From an uncultured Clostridia bacterium (GTDB lineage: Bacteria > Bacillota > Clostridia > TANB77 > CAG-508): DNA of 57,825 nt. The notes below the pieces were generated by a model, which was not told the DNA's origin, did not search any database, and saw only the letters and a program-made list of their open reading frames with translations. The stretch is from NCBI GenBank assembly GCA_944386685.1, contig CALXCA010000002.1, forward strand, positions 80,649 to 138,473. The letters run 5' to 3'. Below, in pieces: positions 1 through 7,394 of this stretch; the stretch's first letter is position 1, and the number at the start of each line of letters is the position of its first letter. A program made the translations under genes and the position numbers.

Positions 1-342
1 TCAATAGGCAATTATGTTTTAACAGGAGGAGAACTTCCAGCTATGGTATTAATAGATTCTGTTAGTAGATATGTAGATGGAGTTTTAAATGAAGGTTCAA
101 CAATAGAAGAATCATTTTCACAAGGAATATTAGAATATCCTCAATACACTAGACCAGAAATATTTGAAGAAATAAACGTACCAGAAATATTACAATCAGG
201 TCATCATGAAAATATAAATAAATGGAGAAAAAAGCAAGCTTTAAAAAATACATATTATAAAAGACCAGAACTTTTAAAAAATGTAGATTTGTCAGAAGAA
301 GATAAAAAATATTTAGAAGAATTATCAAAAAATAAAAATTAA
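1..342 (+). CDS. trmD: tRNA (guanine-37-N1)-methyltransferase, C-terminal part
   Basis: Only the last 113 residues are inside the window; the frame is open from base 1. They begin [16 protein letters not shown], the signature of the SAM-binding deep-knot core of TrmD, followed by the C-terminal helical domain with the usual YPQYTRPE and [11 protein letters not shown] motifs. TrmD methylates N1 of G37 in tRNAs reading CUN, CCN and CGG codons, which prevents +1 frameshifting. It lies directly upstream of rplS, as in many Firmicutes (rimM-trmD-rplS order), so it is probably the end of that ribosome-maturation operon. The identification is firm; the start and N-terminal half are not visible. Confidence 0.95.
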   Translation, partial: SIGNYVLTGGELPAMVLIDSVSRYVDGVLNEGSTIEESFSQGILEYPQYTRPEIFEEINVPEILQSGHHENINKWRKKQALKNTYYKRPELLKNVDLSEEDKKYLEELSKNKN

Positions 343-383
343 ATGTAAAGTGCTATCTTTAAATTCCATGGCACCGCTTACAT
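343..383 (+). promoter_or_regulatory. Candidate ribosomal protein L19 leader hairpin
   Basis: A two-part stem lies in the 64-base gap before rplS: ATGTAA (343-348) pairs with TTACAT (378-383), and GTGC (350-353) pairs with GCAC (371-374), with an internal bulge and a 17-nt loop. Its size and its position just upstream of the rplS Shine-Dalgarno (GGAGG, 394-398) match the L19 leader described in Firmicutes, thought to mediate autogenous control by L19. Assigned by position and structure, not by covariance search. Confidence 0.55.
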
Positions 384-406
384 GAAGAAAGAAGGAGGTA
401 AATACG

Positions 407-928
407 ATGGATATCATAAAATCAATTGAACATGAACAACTTAAAAATACAATTCCAGATTTAAAAGTTGGAAATACAGTAAGAGTACATGTTAAAATAA
501 AAGAAGGAAACAAAGAAAGAATCCAAGTATTTGAAGGAATTATAATTAAAAAACAAGGTGGAGGATTAAATGAGACATTTACAGTAAGAAAAATTTCTTA
601 TGGAGTAGGTGTAGAAAAAACATTTTTAATTCATTCTCCATTAGTAGAAAAAGTAGAATTAGTTAGAGTTGGTAAAGCAAGAAGAGCTAAATTATATTAT
701 TTAAGAGAAAGAACAGGAAAAGCTTCTAAAACTAAAGAAATGGTTGGAGCTAGAATTGAAAATAAGGAAATTACAATTAAAGAAGATTTAGTTGAACCAG
801 AAAAAACAGTTGAAACAATAAATAAAGAAGTTGCACCTGAAGAACCAGCTCCAGAAGTTACAACAGAAACAGCTCAAAAAGCAGAAGAAGTTGTTAAAAC
901 AGAATCTAAAGCAAAAAAAGCTGAATAA
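407..928 (+). CDS. rplS: 50S ribosomal protein L19 with acidic/basic C-terminal tail
   Basis: Residues 1-115 or so are a typical bacterial L19 ([19 protein letters not shown] near 18-36, [19 protein letters not shown] around 80-98), a protein at the 30S-50S interface. L19 is usually about 115 residues, but this one has 173: the extra 55 or so form a low-complexity Glu/Lys/Ala/Pro/Thr tail that is probably disordered. The start follows a strong GAAGGAGG site 8 bases upstream. It is preceded by trmD and a candidate L19 leader hairpin, and followed by an intrinsic terminator. The tail is unlikely to be read-through, since it stays in frame and ends in a normal stop with Lys/Ala-rich composition. 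Confidence 0.95.
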   Translation: MDIIKSIEHEQLKNTIPDLKVGNTVRVHVKIKEGNKERIQVFEGIIIKKQGGGLNETFTVRKISYGVGVEKTFLIHSPLVEKVELVRVGKARRAKLYYLRERTGKASKTKEMVGARIENKEITIKEDLVEPEKTVETINKEVAPEEPAPEVTTETAQKAEEVVKTESKAKKAE

Positions 929-940
929 TAAAACAATAAA

Positions 941-967
941 ATGCGCCTCAAAAGGGGTGTATTTTTT
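941..967 (+). terminator. Intrinsic terminator after rplS
   Basis: A 9-bp stem (ATGCGCCTC / GGGGTGTAT, three wobble pairs) with an AAAA loop is followed by a T-rich run. It closes the trmD-rplS transcript. Confidence 0.8.
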
Positions 968-1003
968 TATTTTTAACAAATTTTTTATAAATTATAAAAA
1001 ATA

Positions 1004-1032
1004 TTGATTTATGTGAATTATTTTGATATAAT
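1004..1032 (+). promoter_or_regulatory. Sigma-A-like promoter
   Basis: TTGATT (1004-1009), 17 bp, TATAAT (1027-1032). It lies inside what would be the N-terminus of a longer reading of the next gene, which argues for the ATG start at 1064. Confidence 0.75.
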
Positions 1033-1063
1033 AGTGAACATAATAAAAATAAAGGAGAAAAAA

Positions 1064-1957
1064 ATGAACTCAAAAATAGGAAATTATACAGAAGATGAAT
1101 TAGCATATGACTTTTTTGAGAGTTTAACAAAATTATTTAAAAGTATAAATACAACAAAAGAAGAGGTAGAAAAAGCTTCAGAAAATATAAACACAGATAT
1201 TTTTTATAGAGAAGTTAGAAGATTAGATACAAGCATACCCAATATTGGAATAACACTTAATAATAAGTTAGTAGAATTATATCAGGAATATAAAGAAAAA
1301 GGAATACAAGTATTCGATATAGACCAGGAAATGGATGATTTACCAGGAATACGTATATTACCAGCAATAACATTTACATATTTAATTAATATAACATCAG
1401 AAGTATCACAAACTGAGCTTGAAGGGTTTTTAAATAAATATAAAGAATTAGAAGCTAAAAAAGCAGAAAAAATTAATGGCATAGAAAAAAGTAAAATCAG
1501 TTTTATAAGAAGATTTAGTGAAAAAATATGGGAATTTAGAGCAAGATTAAACCCAGATGTAATTTATGAATTATATTATAGTGAAGAAGAAGTTGAAGAA
1601 TTAAGAGACTATATAGAGTTTTATAAAGAATTTGACAATAATTTAAATGATTATAATTTAAATGAAAATATATCAGATAGTATAATAAAATTTTTTGAAG
1701 TATCAGGATATACACAAGAACAAATAGAAGATTTATTAGAAAATAATATAGAACCAGATTTAGAAAAATTAGGATTAAAACACCAAATGAAATATATTAG
1801 AGAAAGGTTAAAAGAGAATATTCAAGAAGAACACTTAAAATCTTGGGAGCTAACAGATTCAGAAAAAAGAAGAATTCAAGAAGAAACAGCTAGTATAACA
1901 ACTAAAGTTTCAACACAAACAAAAACAAAAGCAAGAACAGAAAATATAAGAATGTAA
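1064..1957 (+). CDS. Hypothetical protein, paralogue of the protein at 31.5-32.4 kb
   Basis: I do not recognise a named family. The 297-residue product is charged, helical and soluble-looking, with no signal peptide or membrane segment. It shares an ordered set of blocks with the minus-strand protein at 31517-32377: an N-terminal segment with IGITLNNKLVELYQEYK here and ISITVNNKIVELSQEFK there, a central basic patch (SKISFIRRFSEKIW), and a C-terminal block EPDLEKLGLKHQMKYIRERL against IPDLKKLGLENLIPELQQSI. Start ATG 1064 follows AAAGGAG with 6-base spacing and lies 32 bases after a promoter. The tail is Thr/Lys-rich. A lineage-specific family is likely; no function is proposed. Confidence 0.8.
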   Translation: MNSKIGNYTEDELAYDFFESLTKLFKSINTTKEEVEKASENINTDIFYREVRRLDTSIPNIGITLNNKLVELYQEYKEKGIQVFDIDQEMDDLPGIRILPAITFTYLINITSEVSQTELEGFLNKYKELEAKKAEKINGIEKSKISFIRRFSEKIWEFRARLNPDVIYELYYSEEEVEELRDYIEFYKEFDNNLNDYNLNENISDSIIKFFEVSGYTQEQIEDLLENNIEPDLEKLGLKHQMKYIRERLKENIQEEHLKSWELTDSEKRRIQEETASITTKVSTQTKTKARTENIRM

Positions 1958-1982
1958 TGTCCAAAAATAATATTTAGAATTC

Positions 1983-2097
1983 TTTGTTGTATAGGAAAAT
2001 CGATTTTTCTTTTGAAAATAAAATTTTTATATTTAAAATTATATTTTCACTTTGAGTTGCGTAACTTAAAATTTCATATTGTTTCCTATACAACAAA
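1983..2097. repeat. Hairpin repeat, copy A
   Basis: A perfect 16-bp inverted repeat (TTTGTTGTATAGGAAA, 1983-1998; complement 2082-2097) encloses an AT-rich core containing TTTTGAAAATAAAATTTT and AATTATATTTTCACTTT. The core recurs in opposite orientation at 2823-2908, so the two copies flank the gene at 2228-2692. Right of the arm comes AAAAGAGCTT, also seen after the hairpin at 42535-42576. The rest of the 1958-2227 gap shows no gene. Confidence 0.65.
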
Positions 2098-2227
2098 AGA
2101 GCTTCGCTCAAACGGATGCACATATTAACCTAACTATAAATGTATTAAATTATATCTAAAAAATAGAAAAAGAAGATTTCCTAAGTAGGTACTACTTAGA
2201 AAATCTTAAATTTGCTATAATAATTAA

Positions 2228-2692
2228 TTATTTATCTTTACAATTATCTAATTCGAAATCATCTTTAAAACAAGGTTTTTCATAATCAGGAAATTCTTTG
2301 CAATCGCAATCTAAATCAATGCCTTTTAAACAACTTCCTTCATGATGACATTTTGCACAAATTTTTACATGTCTTACTTTATTTGCCCAAACCGTTATTG
2401 CATATTTTTTACCAGGGCAAAGAGGACCAAATACAAATTCTCCATCATCATCAGTAAATGTATGAGAAACAGGTTTTAATTCTTTTTTTCCGTATTTATA
2501 TTCAACTTCAACTAATTTAACTACAGCATCTTTTACAGGTTCTTTAAAGCAATCTTTTACTATTCCATAAATAACATCTCTGTGGTCATTAGCTAAAGTT
2601 ATATCTAAATCAAATTGTTTACCATCAGCAATTAAACCATCAATATCAACAATTGGGCAAATTCCTTCAGGTTTCTTTTCTTCTTTTTCCAT
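2228..2692 (-). CDS. Cys-rich protein with a carboxypeptidase-regulatory-like fold
   Basis: The product has 154 residues and no signal peptide. Residues 40-110 or so read as a beta-sandwich of the carboxypeptidase regulatory-like class: VIYGIVKDCFKEPVKDAVVK, then DDDGEFVFGPLCPGKKYAITV. The C-terminal third is rich in cysteines (ICAKCHHEGSCLKG, DCDCKEF, CFKDDF), eight or more in all, suggesting metal binding or cross-linking. Such proteins are known in spore-forming Clostridia as small structural or coat-type proteins, but a spore role here is inference. A good Shine-Dalgarno (AAGGGAG) precedes the ATG, and a 16-bp palindrome sits about 30 bp upstream. It is transcribed alone, opposite to its neighbours, and is bracketed by inverted copies of a hairpin repeat. 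Confidence 0.7.
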   Translation of the reverse strand: MEKEEKKPEGICPIVDIDGLIADGKQFDLDITLANDHRDVIYGIVKDCFKEPVKDAVVKLVEVEYKYGKKELKPVSHTFTDDDGEFVFGPLCPGKKYAITVWANKVRHVKICAKCHHEGSCLKGIDLDCDCKEFPDYEKPCFKDDFELDNCKDK

Positions 2693-2721
2693 ATTTAAAA
2701 CTCCCTTTAAATCTATAAATT

Positions 2722-2737
2722 TAGGTATATATACCTA
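2722..2737. promoter_or_regulatory. 16-bp perfect palindrome upstream of the Cys-rich gene
   Basis: TAGGTATATATACCTA is a perfect palindrome 30 bp upstream of the minus-strand start at 2692, a plausible operator. In AT-rich DNA a 16-bp palindrome is not rare, so the assignment is weak. Confidence 0.35.
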
Positions 2738-2822
2738 TTAATATATCATATGAATTAAATAGTAAAATGACATTAAAAGTAGAAAAATATTTAAATTGAG
2801 TATATAATATAGTAGTTAAATG

Positions 2823-2908
2823 ATATAGGAAATTCTATTAAACTTTTGCTTCAAAACTAAAAGTGAAAATATAATTTTGCATTTTAAATTTTATTTTCAA
2901 AAGAAATT
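2823..2908. repeat. Hairpin repeat, copy B, inverted relative to copy A
   Basis: AGTGAAAATATAATTTT and AAATTTTATTTTCAAAAG here match the reverse complement of the core at 2012-2057, and ATATAGGAAA at the left end matches the arm of copy A. The right arm is lost or diverged. It lies in the murI leader. Confidence 0.6.
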
Positions 2909-2935
2909 ATATTAAAGATGGAAAATAAAAAAAGA

Positions 2936-2974
2936 AAGGAGAAAATCGTATAATTATTAATACGAAAAAAGAAG
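2936..2974 (+). promoter_or_regulatory. murI ribosome-binding region with hairpin between SD and start
   Basis: AAAGGAG (2936-2942) is 32 bases before the murI ATG. Between them, TCGTAT (2946-2951) pairs with ATACGA (2960-2965). If folded, the hairpin brings the Shine-Dalgarno to about 12 bases from the start. A weaker AAGAAG directly abuts the ATG. Confidence 0.45.
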
Positions 2975-3742
2975 ATGGATAAAAGACCAATAGGAATATT
3001 CGATTCTGGTGTAGGCGGAATAACAGTTTTAAAAGAAATAAAAGAAAAATTGCCTGAAGAAAATATAATATATTTAGGAGATACAAAAAATTTTCCATAT
3101 GGCAATAAATCGAAAGAAGATATTATCAGATTTTCAATTGATAATGTACAAAAGTTATTAAAACAAAATGTAAAAATAATAGTTATTGCATGTGGAACAG
3201 CTACAAGTCAGGCAATTGAAATACTAAAAGAAAAATTTGATATTCCAATAATAGGAATAATTGAACCAACAGTTAAATATATAAAAAATCAAAAATTTGA
3301 TAAAGTTGGAGTAATAGCAACAGAAGGAACAATAAAAAATGGAGCATGGGAAAGAAAACTAAAAGACGAAATACCCAATATACAAGTTGTAAATAAAGCA
3401 TGTCCGATGTTAGCTACAATTGCAGAAGAAGGAAAAGCAAAAAGTAAAGCAGGAAGAAAAGTAATAAAAGAATATATGATTCCATTTAAAGAAAAAAGAG
3501 TAAACAAAATAATTTTAGGATGTACACATTTTCCAATATATGAACAAATAATAAGAGAAGAATTAGAATATGATGTAGAATTAATAAATACTGGAAAGTT
3601 TGTTTCTTTGGAATTAGAACAAATTTTAAAGAAAAATAATTTAGAAAACGATAATTTTAATAAAGGCAATATAATAATAGATTTAACAAAACAAGAAGAA
3701 CAATTTAATGTAATTGCTCAAAATATATTAGATTTTAAATAG
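2975..3742 (+). CDS. murI: Glutamate racemase
   Basis: MurI interconverts L- and D-glutamate for peptidoglycan. The 255-residue length is normal. It opens with IGIFDSGVGGITVLK (Asp/Ser of the DSG motif), and has ENIIYLGDTKNFPYG. The two catalytic cysteines are Cys73 in VIACGTATS and Cys182 in ILGCTHFP. The residue after the first cysteine is Gly, where most racemases have Asn (CNT); this may be a clade variant, and I cannot check. The start is fixed by the conserved N-terminus. It fits with ddl at 30.5 kb as cell-wall precursor supply. Other racemases of the superfamily are less likely because length and all flanking motifs fit MurI. Confidence 0.9.
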   Translation: MDKRPIGIFDSGVGGITVLKEIKEKLPEENIIYLGDTKNFPYGNKSKEDIIRFSIDNVQKLLKQNVKIIVIACGTATSQAIEILKEKFDIPIIGIIEPTVKYIKNQKFDKVGVIATEGTIKNGAWERKLKDEIPNIQVVNKACPMLATIAEEGKAKSKAGRKVIKEYMIPFKEKRVNKIILGCTHFPIYEQIIREELEYDVELINTGKFVSLELEQILKKNNLENDNFNKGNIIIDLTKQEEQFNVIAQNILDFK

Positions 3743-3765
3743 GTAAAAATTTATTAAAATAAACC

Positions 3766-3794
3766 TTGACAGTAAAGGAAATTGAGAATATAAT
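3766..3794 (+). promoter_or_regulatory. Perfect consensus sigma-A promoter for the sigma-factor gene
   Basis: TTGACA (3766-3771), 17 bp, TATAAT (3789-3794), the exact consensus, 34 bp before the sigma-factor start. This is notable because sigH-type genes are often tightly regulated; here transcription would be strong unless repressed. Confidence 0.85.
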
Positions 3795-3827
3795 GAAAAT
3801 ATCTAAGAAGTGGAGGGCTTAATATTA

Positions 3828-4472
3828 ATGGAAGAACAAATATTTTCAATTAATGAAGAACAATATAAACAAATGACTGATGAAAAATTAATAGAGAATA
3901 TAAAAAAAGATGACCAAACAGCATTAAACTGCTTAATAGAAAGATATAATGATGTTGTGAACATGAAAGCAAACAAATTCTATATGGTCGGAGCAGAAAG
4001 AGAAGATATGGTACAAGAAGGAATGATAGGATTATATAAAGCTGTAAAATCATTTGATAATGAAAAGCAAAATTCATTTAAAACATTTGCAAATATGTGT
4101 ATAGAAAGACAACTAATAACAGCAGTAAAAAATTCAAATAGGCAAAAACACATTCCATTAAATTCTTCAATATCATTAAATTCTGCGGCATATGATGATA
4201 ATGATGATATAGACAAGTTAGAAGTCGTAGACTTAAAAACAGAAGATGATCCACTAGATATAATTACAAACCAAGAATATTCAAGAACAATAGAAAAAAA
4301 AATAAAAGAAAATTTAAGTGATTATGAATTATCTGTGTTATACGAATATGAGAAAGGACATTCATATGCAATGATTGCAGAAAAATTAAACACAAAAGTA
4401 AAATCTGTTGATACAGCAATTCAAAGAATAAAGAAAAAAGCAAATAAAATTAAAGAAAGTATAGATTCTTAA
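3828..4472 (+). CDS. sigH: RNA polymerase sigma factor, SigH/Spo0H type
   Basis: A 214-residue sigma-70 family protein. Region 2 is at roughly 20-95 (TALNCLIERYNDVVNMKANK, then EREDMVQEGMIGLYKAVKSF and SFKTFANMCIERQLITAVK, the latter containing the -10 recognition helix). An acidic linker (AAYDDNDDIDKLEVVDL) leads to a region 4 helix-turn-helix at roughly 160-205 (LSDYELSVLYEYEKGHSYAMI, split by a Tyr-rich stretch). Size and layout match SigH, the transition-state and sporulation sigma factor, better than ECF sigmas. ATG 3828 follows GGAGG with 11-base spacing; an upstream in-frame GTG at 3810 overlaps that site. Spo0A and BofA elsewhere in the window support a sporulation network. Confidence 0.85.
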   Translation: MEEQIFSINEEQYKQMTDEKLIENIKKDDQTALNCLIERYNDVVNMKANKFYMVGAEREDMVQEGMIGLYKAVKSFDNEKQNSFKTFANMCIERQLITAVKNSNRQKHIPLNSSISLNSAAYDDNDDIDKLEVVDLKTEDDPLDIITNQEYSRTIEKKIKENLSDYELSVLYEYEKGHSYAMIAEKLNTKVKSVDTAIQRIKKKANKIKESIDS

Positions 4473-4563
4473 AATATAATATTTTTCGTAACTTAGTAAA
4501 AAATTATAAATTTAATGCTTTAATAATTGCACAAATTTATACTAACTTATATTAATATTTTAT

Positions 4564-4593
4564 AAAATTAGCAAGAAAGCCTTGCTAATTTTT
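4564..4593 (+). terminator. Intrinsic terminator after sigH
   Basis: A perfect 12-bp stem AAAATTAGCAAG / CTTGCTAATTTT with a 5-nt loop and T-run. Confidence 0.85.
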
Positions 4594-4702
4594 CGTATTT
4601 TTTATACAATAAGAAAGCGAGAAAATATTTAAGAATTTAAATTATTAATTAACAAAAATAAAAATATAATAAAACAAAAATTCTAGAGAAAGGAAAAAAT
4701 AA

Positions 4703-5905
4703 ATGACGAATACAGACGAAATACCAAAGGCACTAAAAAATAAAACATTAGAAGACTTGCCAAAAGCATTAAAAAATAAAGATGTAGAAGAACTATCAAA
4801 AATATTTGAAGAAAATACAGAAATAGATGAAATGCCAAAAGCTTTAAAAAAAGAGAAAAAAAATAAAAAATTAAAGATTTGGCAAAAAATTTTAATAACA
4901 TTATTCGTATTATGTATTTTTGGTATAGTAACATTGGCTGTGTTATTATATGGTCCATATAGTGGATTTAGGGATTGGCTAATAACAACAGCAATGACAA
5001 CAATGTCTCACCAATATTTTGCAACATGGTTTTATGATGATGAAACAATAGCAGAAGTATTAAATAGAAATAAAGTAGAAGAAACAAGTGAAATAACAGA
5101 TACTTCTATGACTGTAATAATAGATTCAGATAAAGACGAAAATATAGAATATGCTAATGAATATGAAAGACAAATTCTAGAAAAAGATCCAGGAAATGAT
5201 GATTATAAGATAATAGAGATAACAGGAAAAGGTTATAGTGGATATATGGCAGTAATATATGATCCATCAAGAATAAAAACTGTTTATACAAAAAAATTAG
5301 GTAAAAGCGGAGAATATTTAACAACAATGGCAAAAGATAATGACGCATTAATAGCCATAAATGGAGGTGGATTTGATGACCCTAATTTTAATAGTAATGG
5401 GGCAAGTCCATTAGGAATAACATTTTCTGGAGGAAAACTAATAACTTCAAAATCATATAATGGACAAGGCGGATTAATTGGATTTACAGAAGATGATAAA
5501 TTAGTACTTGGAAAGATGAATGTTGCAAAAGCTAAAGAATTAAAAATAAGAGATGGAGTAACATTTGGACCATTTTTAATAGTAAACGGAAAATCTTCAA
5601 ATGTATTTGGTAATGGAGGCTGGGGAACAGCACCAAGAACAGCAATAGGACAAAGAAAAGATGGAATAGTATTATTTTTAGTAATTGATGGAAGAACATT
5701 AACAAGACCAGGTGCATCAATGAATGATTTAATAGAAATAATGGAAAGATATGGAGCATATAATGCTGCAAATTTAGATGGAGGAACATCATCTGTAATG
5801 GTTGTTAATAACGAAATTATTAATGATCCAATAGATAGTACAGGTGCTCATAAAACTAGATATATTTCTACTGGTTTTATATTAACAAAAGAAGAAAGTA
5901 ATTAG
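4703..5905 (+). CDS. Membrane-anchored phosphodiester glycosidase (NAGPA family)
   Basis: A 400-residue protein. A Lys/Glu-rich cytoplasmic segment with three imperfect repeats (EIPKALKNK, DLPKALKNK, EMPKALKKE) precedes one membrane helix near 61-87 (ITLFVLCIFGIVTLAVLLYG). The C-terminal 200 or so residues are the phosphodiester glycosidase domain of the NAGPA/DUF2233 type: ALIAINGGGFDDP, VTFGPFLIVNGK, TAPRTAIGQRKDG and AANLDGGTSSVMVVNN. Family members hydrolyse sugar-1-phosphodiester links; the domain should lie outside the membrane and may trim polysaccharide or wall polymers, but the substrate is unknown. A good site (GAAAGGA) precedes the ATG. The N-terminal PKALK repeats are unusual and could be a docking element. 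Confidence 0.85.
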   Translation: MTNTDEIPKALKNKTLEDLPKALKNKDVEELSKIFEENTEIDEMPKALKKEKKNKKLKIWQKILITLFVLCIFGIVTLAVLLYGPYSGFRDWLITTAMTTMSHQYFATWFYDDETIAEVLNRNKVEETSEITDTSMTVIIDSDKDENIEYANEYERQILEKDPGNDDYKIIEITGKGYSGYMAVIYDPSRIKTVYTKKLGKSGEYLTTMAKDNDALIAINGGGFDDPNFNSNGASPLGITFSGGKLITSKSYNGQGGLIGFTEDDKLVLGKMNVAKAKELKIRDGVTFGPFLIVNGKSSNVFGNGGWGTAPRTAIGQRKDGIVLFLVIDGRTLTRPGASMNDLIEIMERYGAYNAANLDGGTSSVMVVNNEIINDPIDSTGAHKTRYISTGFILTKEESN

Positions 5906-6104
5906 AAAAAGTAAGAACTTACTATATTAACAAGGTTATATAATAGAAAAATATAATTGACTATAAAGGGTTTATAGGTAACCTTTTAAAAAACTAAATA
6001 TTATTATATAAGGAGGAAAGACAAAGACTTTTTGTAGTTAAATAAAAAATGTAGAGTCTATAGTACAAAATTTTATTTAAATAAAGTTTTTGCCAAAAAT
6101 AAAA
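5906..6104 (+). promoter_or_regulatory. Structured leader upstream of cmk
   Basis: Several hairpins: AGTAAG/CTTACT just after the previous stop; AAGGTTA (5932-5938) with TAACCTT (5979-5985) enclosing CTATAAA/TTTATAG (5961-5977); then AGGAGG (6011-6016), the only strong Shine-Dalgarno before cmk; then a long hairpin AAAGACTTT + TTAAATAAAA (6023-6047) against TTTTATTTAA + AAAGTTTTT (6071-6091). The hairpin separates the ribosome site from the start. Confidence 0.45.
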
Positions 6105-6773
6105 ATGGGATTTGTAGTAGCTGTTGATGGACCTGCTGGAAGCGGAAAAGGAACAATAACAAAAAGAATTGCTGAAGAAATGAAATTAACAAGTATAGAT
6201 ACAGGTGCAATGTATAGAAGTGTAACATTAGCAATGTTAGAAAAAAATATAAAAGTAGAAGAACTAGATAAAATTAAAAATTTACTAGATCAAATAAAAA
6301 TAGAATTCAAAAAAAGTGGAAATGAACAAAAAATATATTTAAATGATAAAGATGTTTCTATAGAGATTAGAAGTAAAGAAGTAAATGAAAATGTATCTCA
6401 AGTATCTGCAATAGACATCGTAAGAAGTAAAATGGTAGAACTACAAAGAATAATTGCACAAAATATAGATGTAATAATGGAAGGAAGAGATATAGGAACA
6501 AATGTATTCCCAAATGCAGATGTAAAAATATATTTAGATGCAACTCCAGAAGAAAGAGCTAGAAGAAGATTTAAGCAAAATGAAGAAAATGGGATTAATA
6601 TACCATTTGAAGAGATATTAGAAAATGTAAAGCAAAGAGACTTTATAGATAGCACAAGAAAAAATGCACCATTAAAAAAAGCAGAAGATGCAATATATAT
6701 AGATTCAAGTAATATGACAATTGAAGAAGTTGTAAATGAAATAAAACAAATTATAATCCAAAAAAAGCAATAA
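6105..6773 (+). CDS. cmk: Cytidylate kinase
   Basis: Cmk phosphorylates CMP and dCMP using ATP. The product has about 222 residues. The P-loop VAVDGPAGSGKGTI lies at the N-terminus, with DTGAMYRSV (CMP site), MEGRDIGTNVFPNADVKIYL and the LID ATPEERARRR, then QRDFIDSTRKNAPLKKA. ATG 6105 gives the standard N-terminus; an in-frame TTG at 6090 would add MPKIK. Neither has a close Shine-Dalgarno: the only good one (6011-6016) is 88 bases before the ATG, across a strong hairpin. The next gene starts 55 bases on and may be co-transcribed. Confidence 0.92.
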   Translation: MGFVVAVDGPAGSGKGTITKRIAEEMKLTSIDTGAMYRSVTLAMLEKNIKVEELDKIKNLLDQIKIEFKKSGNEQKIYLNDKDVSIEIRSKEVNENVSQVSAIDIVRSKMVELQRIIAQNIDVIMEGRDIGTNVFPNADVKIYLDATPEERARRRFKQNEENGINIPFEEILENVKQRDFIDSTRKNAPLKKAEDAIYIDSSNMTIEEVVNEIKQIIIQKKQ

Positions 6774-6828
6774 AAATAGTAGATTTTATCAAATTTAAAC
6801 AAGTATCAAGAAAGGGCTTTGAATAAAA

Positions 6829-7383
6829 ATGAAAGATGAATTTTTAAAAATACTAAGAACAGTTAAAAGAGATGGAATAGAAGATTTAATAAAATTTATG
6901 GAAAGTACAGATTTTTTTACTGCACCTGCAAGTACAAGATTTCATGGAAATCATGCAGGTGGACTTGTAGAACATAGTATTAAAGTATATGAAATTCTTC
7001 AAGAAAAAGTAAAAAATGCACCAATTAACTTAAACACACCAGAAGATACATTAAAAATTGTTCCTTTATTACACGATATTTGTAAAGCTAATTTTTACAA
7101 AATTGATTATAAAAATGCAAAAAATGCATTAGGTGTATGGGAAAAAGTACCATATTATACAGTAGAAGATACAATACCATATGGACATGGTGAAAAATCT
7201 GTAATGATGATAACAGAATACATGAAACTTACAAGTGAAGAAAAATATGCAATTAGATGGCATATGGGATTTACAGAACCAAAAGAACAATATGGAACTA
7301 TTGGATTAGCATACACAAAATATCCACTTGCACTTTTAATGTTTGAAGCAGACTTAGAAGCAACCTATTTTTTTAATACATAG
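6829..7383 (+). CDS. HD-domain phosphohydrolase
   Basis: A 184-residue protein built on an HD metal-dependent phosphohydrolase domain: HAGGLVEHSIKVYEI around 40-56 (first His), LLHDICKANFYKID around 83-96 (His-Asp doublet), PYGHGEKSVMMITEY around 121-135, and AIRWHMGFTEP around 143-153. The arrangement resembles the catalytic HD domain of the YhaM 3'-5' exoribonuclease, but the OB domain is absent, so nuclease, nucleotidase or cyclic-nucleotide hydrolysis are all possible. A GAAAGGG site lies 11 bases before the ATG. It follows cmk closely and is followed by a structured repeat, not a normal terminator. Confidence 0.75.
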   Translation: MKDEFLKILRTVKRDGIEDLIKFMESTDFFTAPASTRFHGNHAGGLVEHSIKVYEILQEKVKNAPINLNTPEDTLKIVPLLHDICKANFYKIDYKNAKNALGVWEKVPYYTVEDTIPYGHGEKSVMMITEYMKLTSEEKYAIRWHMGFTEPKEQYGTIGLAYTKYPLALLMFEADLEATYFFNT

Positions 7384-7394
7384 AATAACAAAAG

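Noticed and set aside
1004..1063. Longer N-terminus of the 1064 gene starting at TTG 1004
   Set aside because: These bases are the -35/-10 promoter, and AAAGGAG fits only the ATG at 1064.
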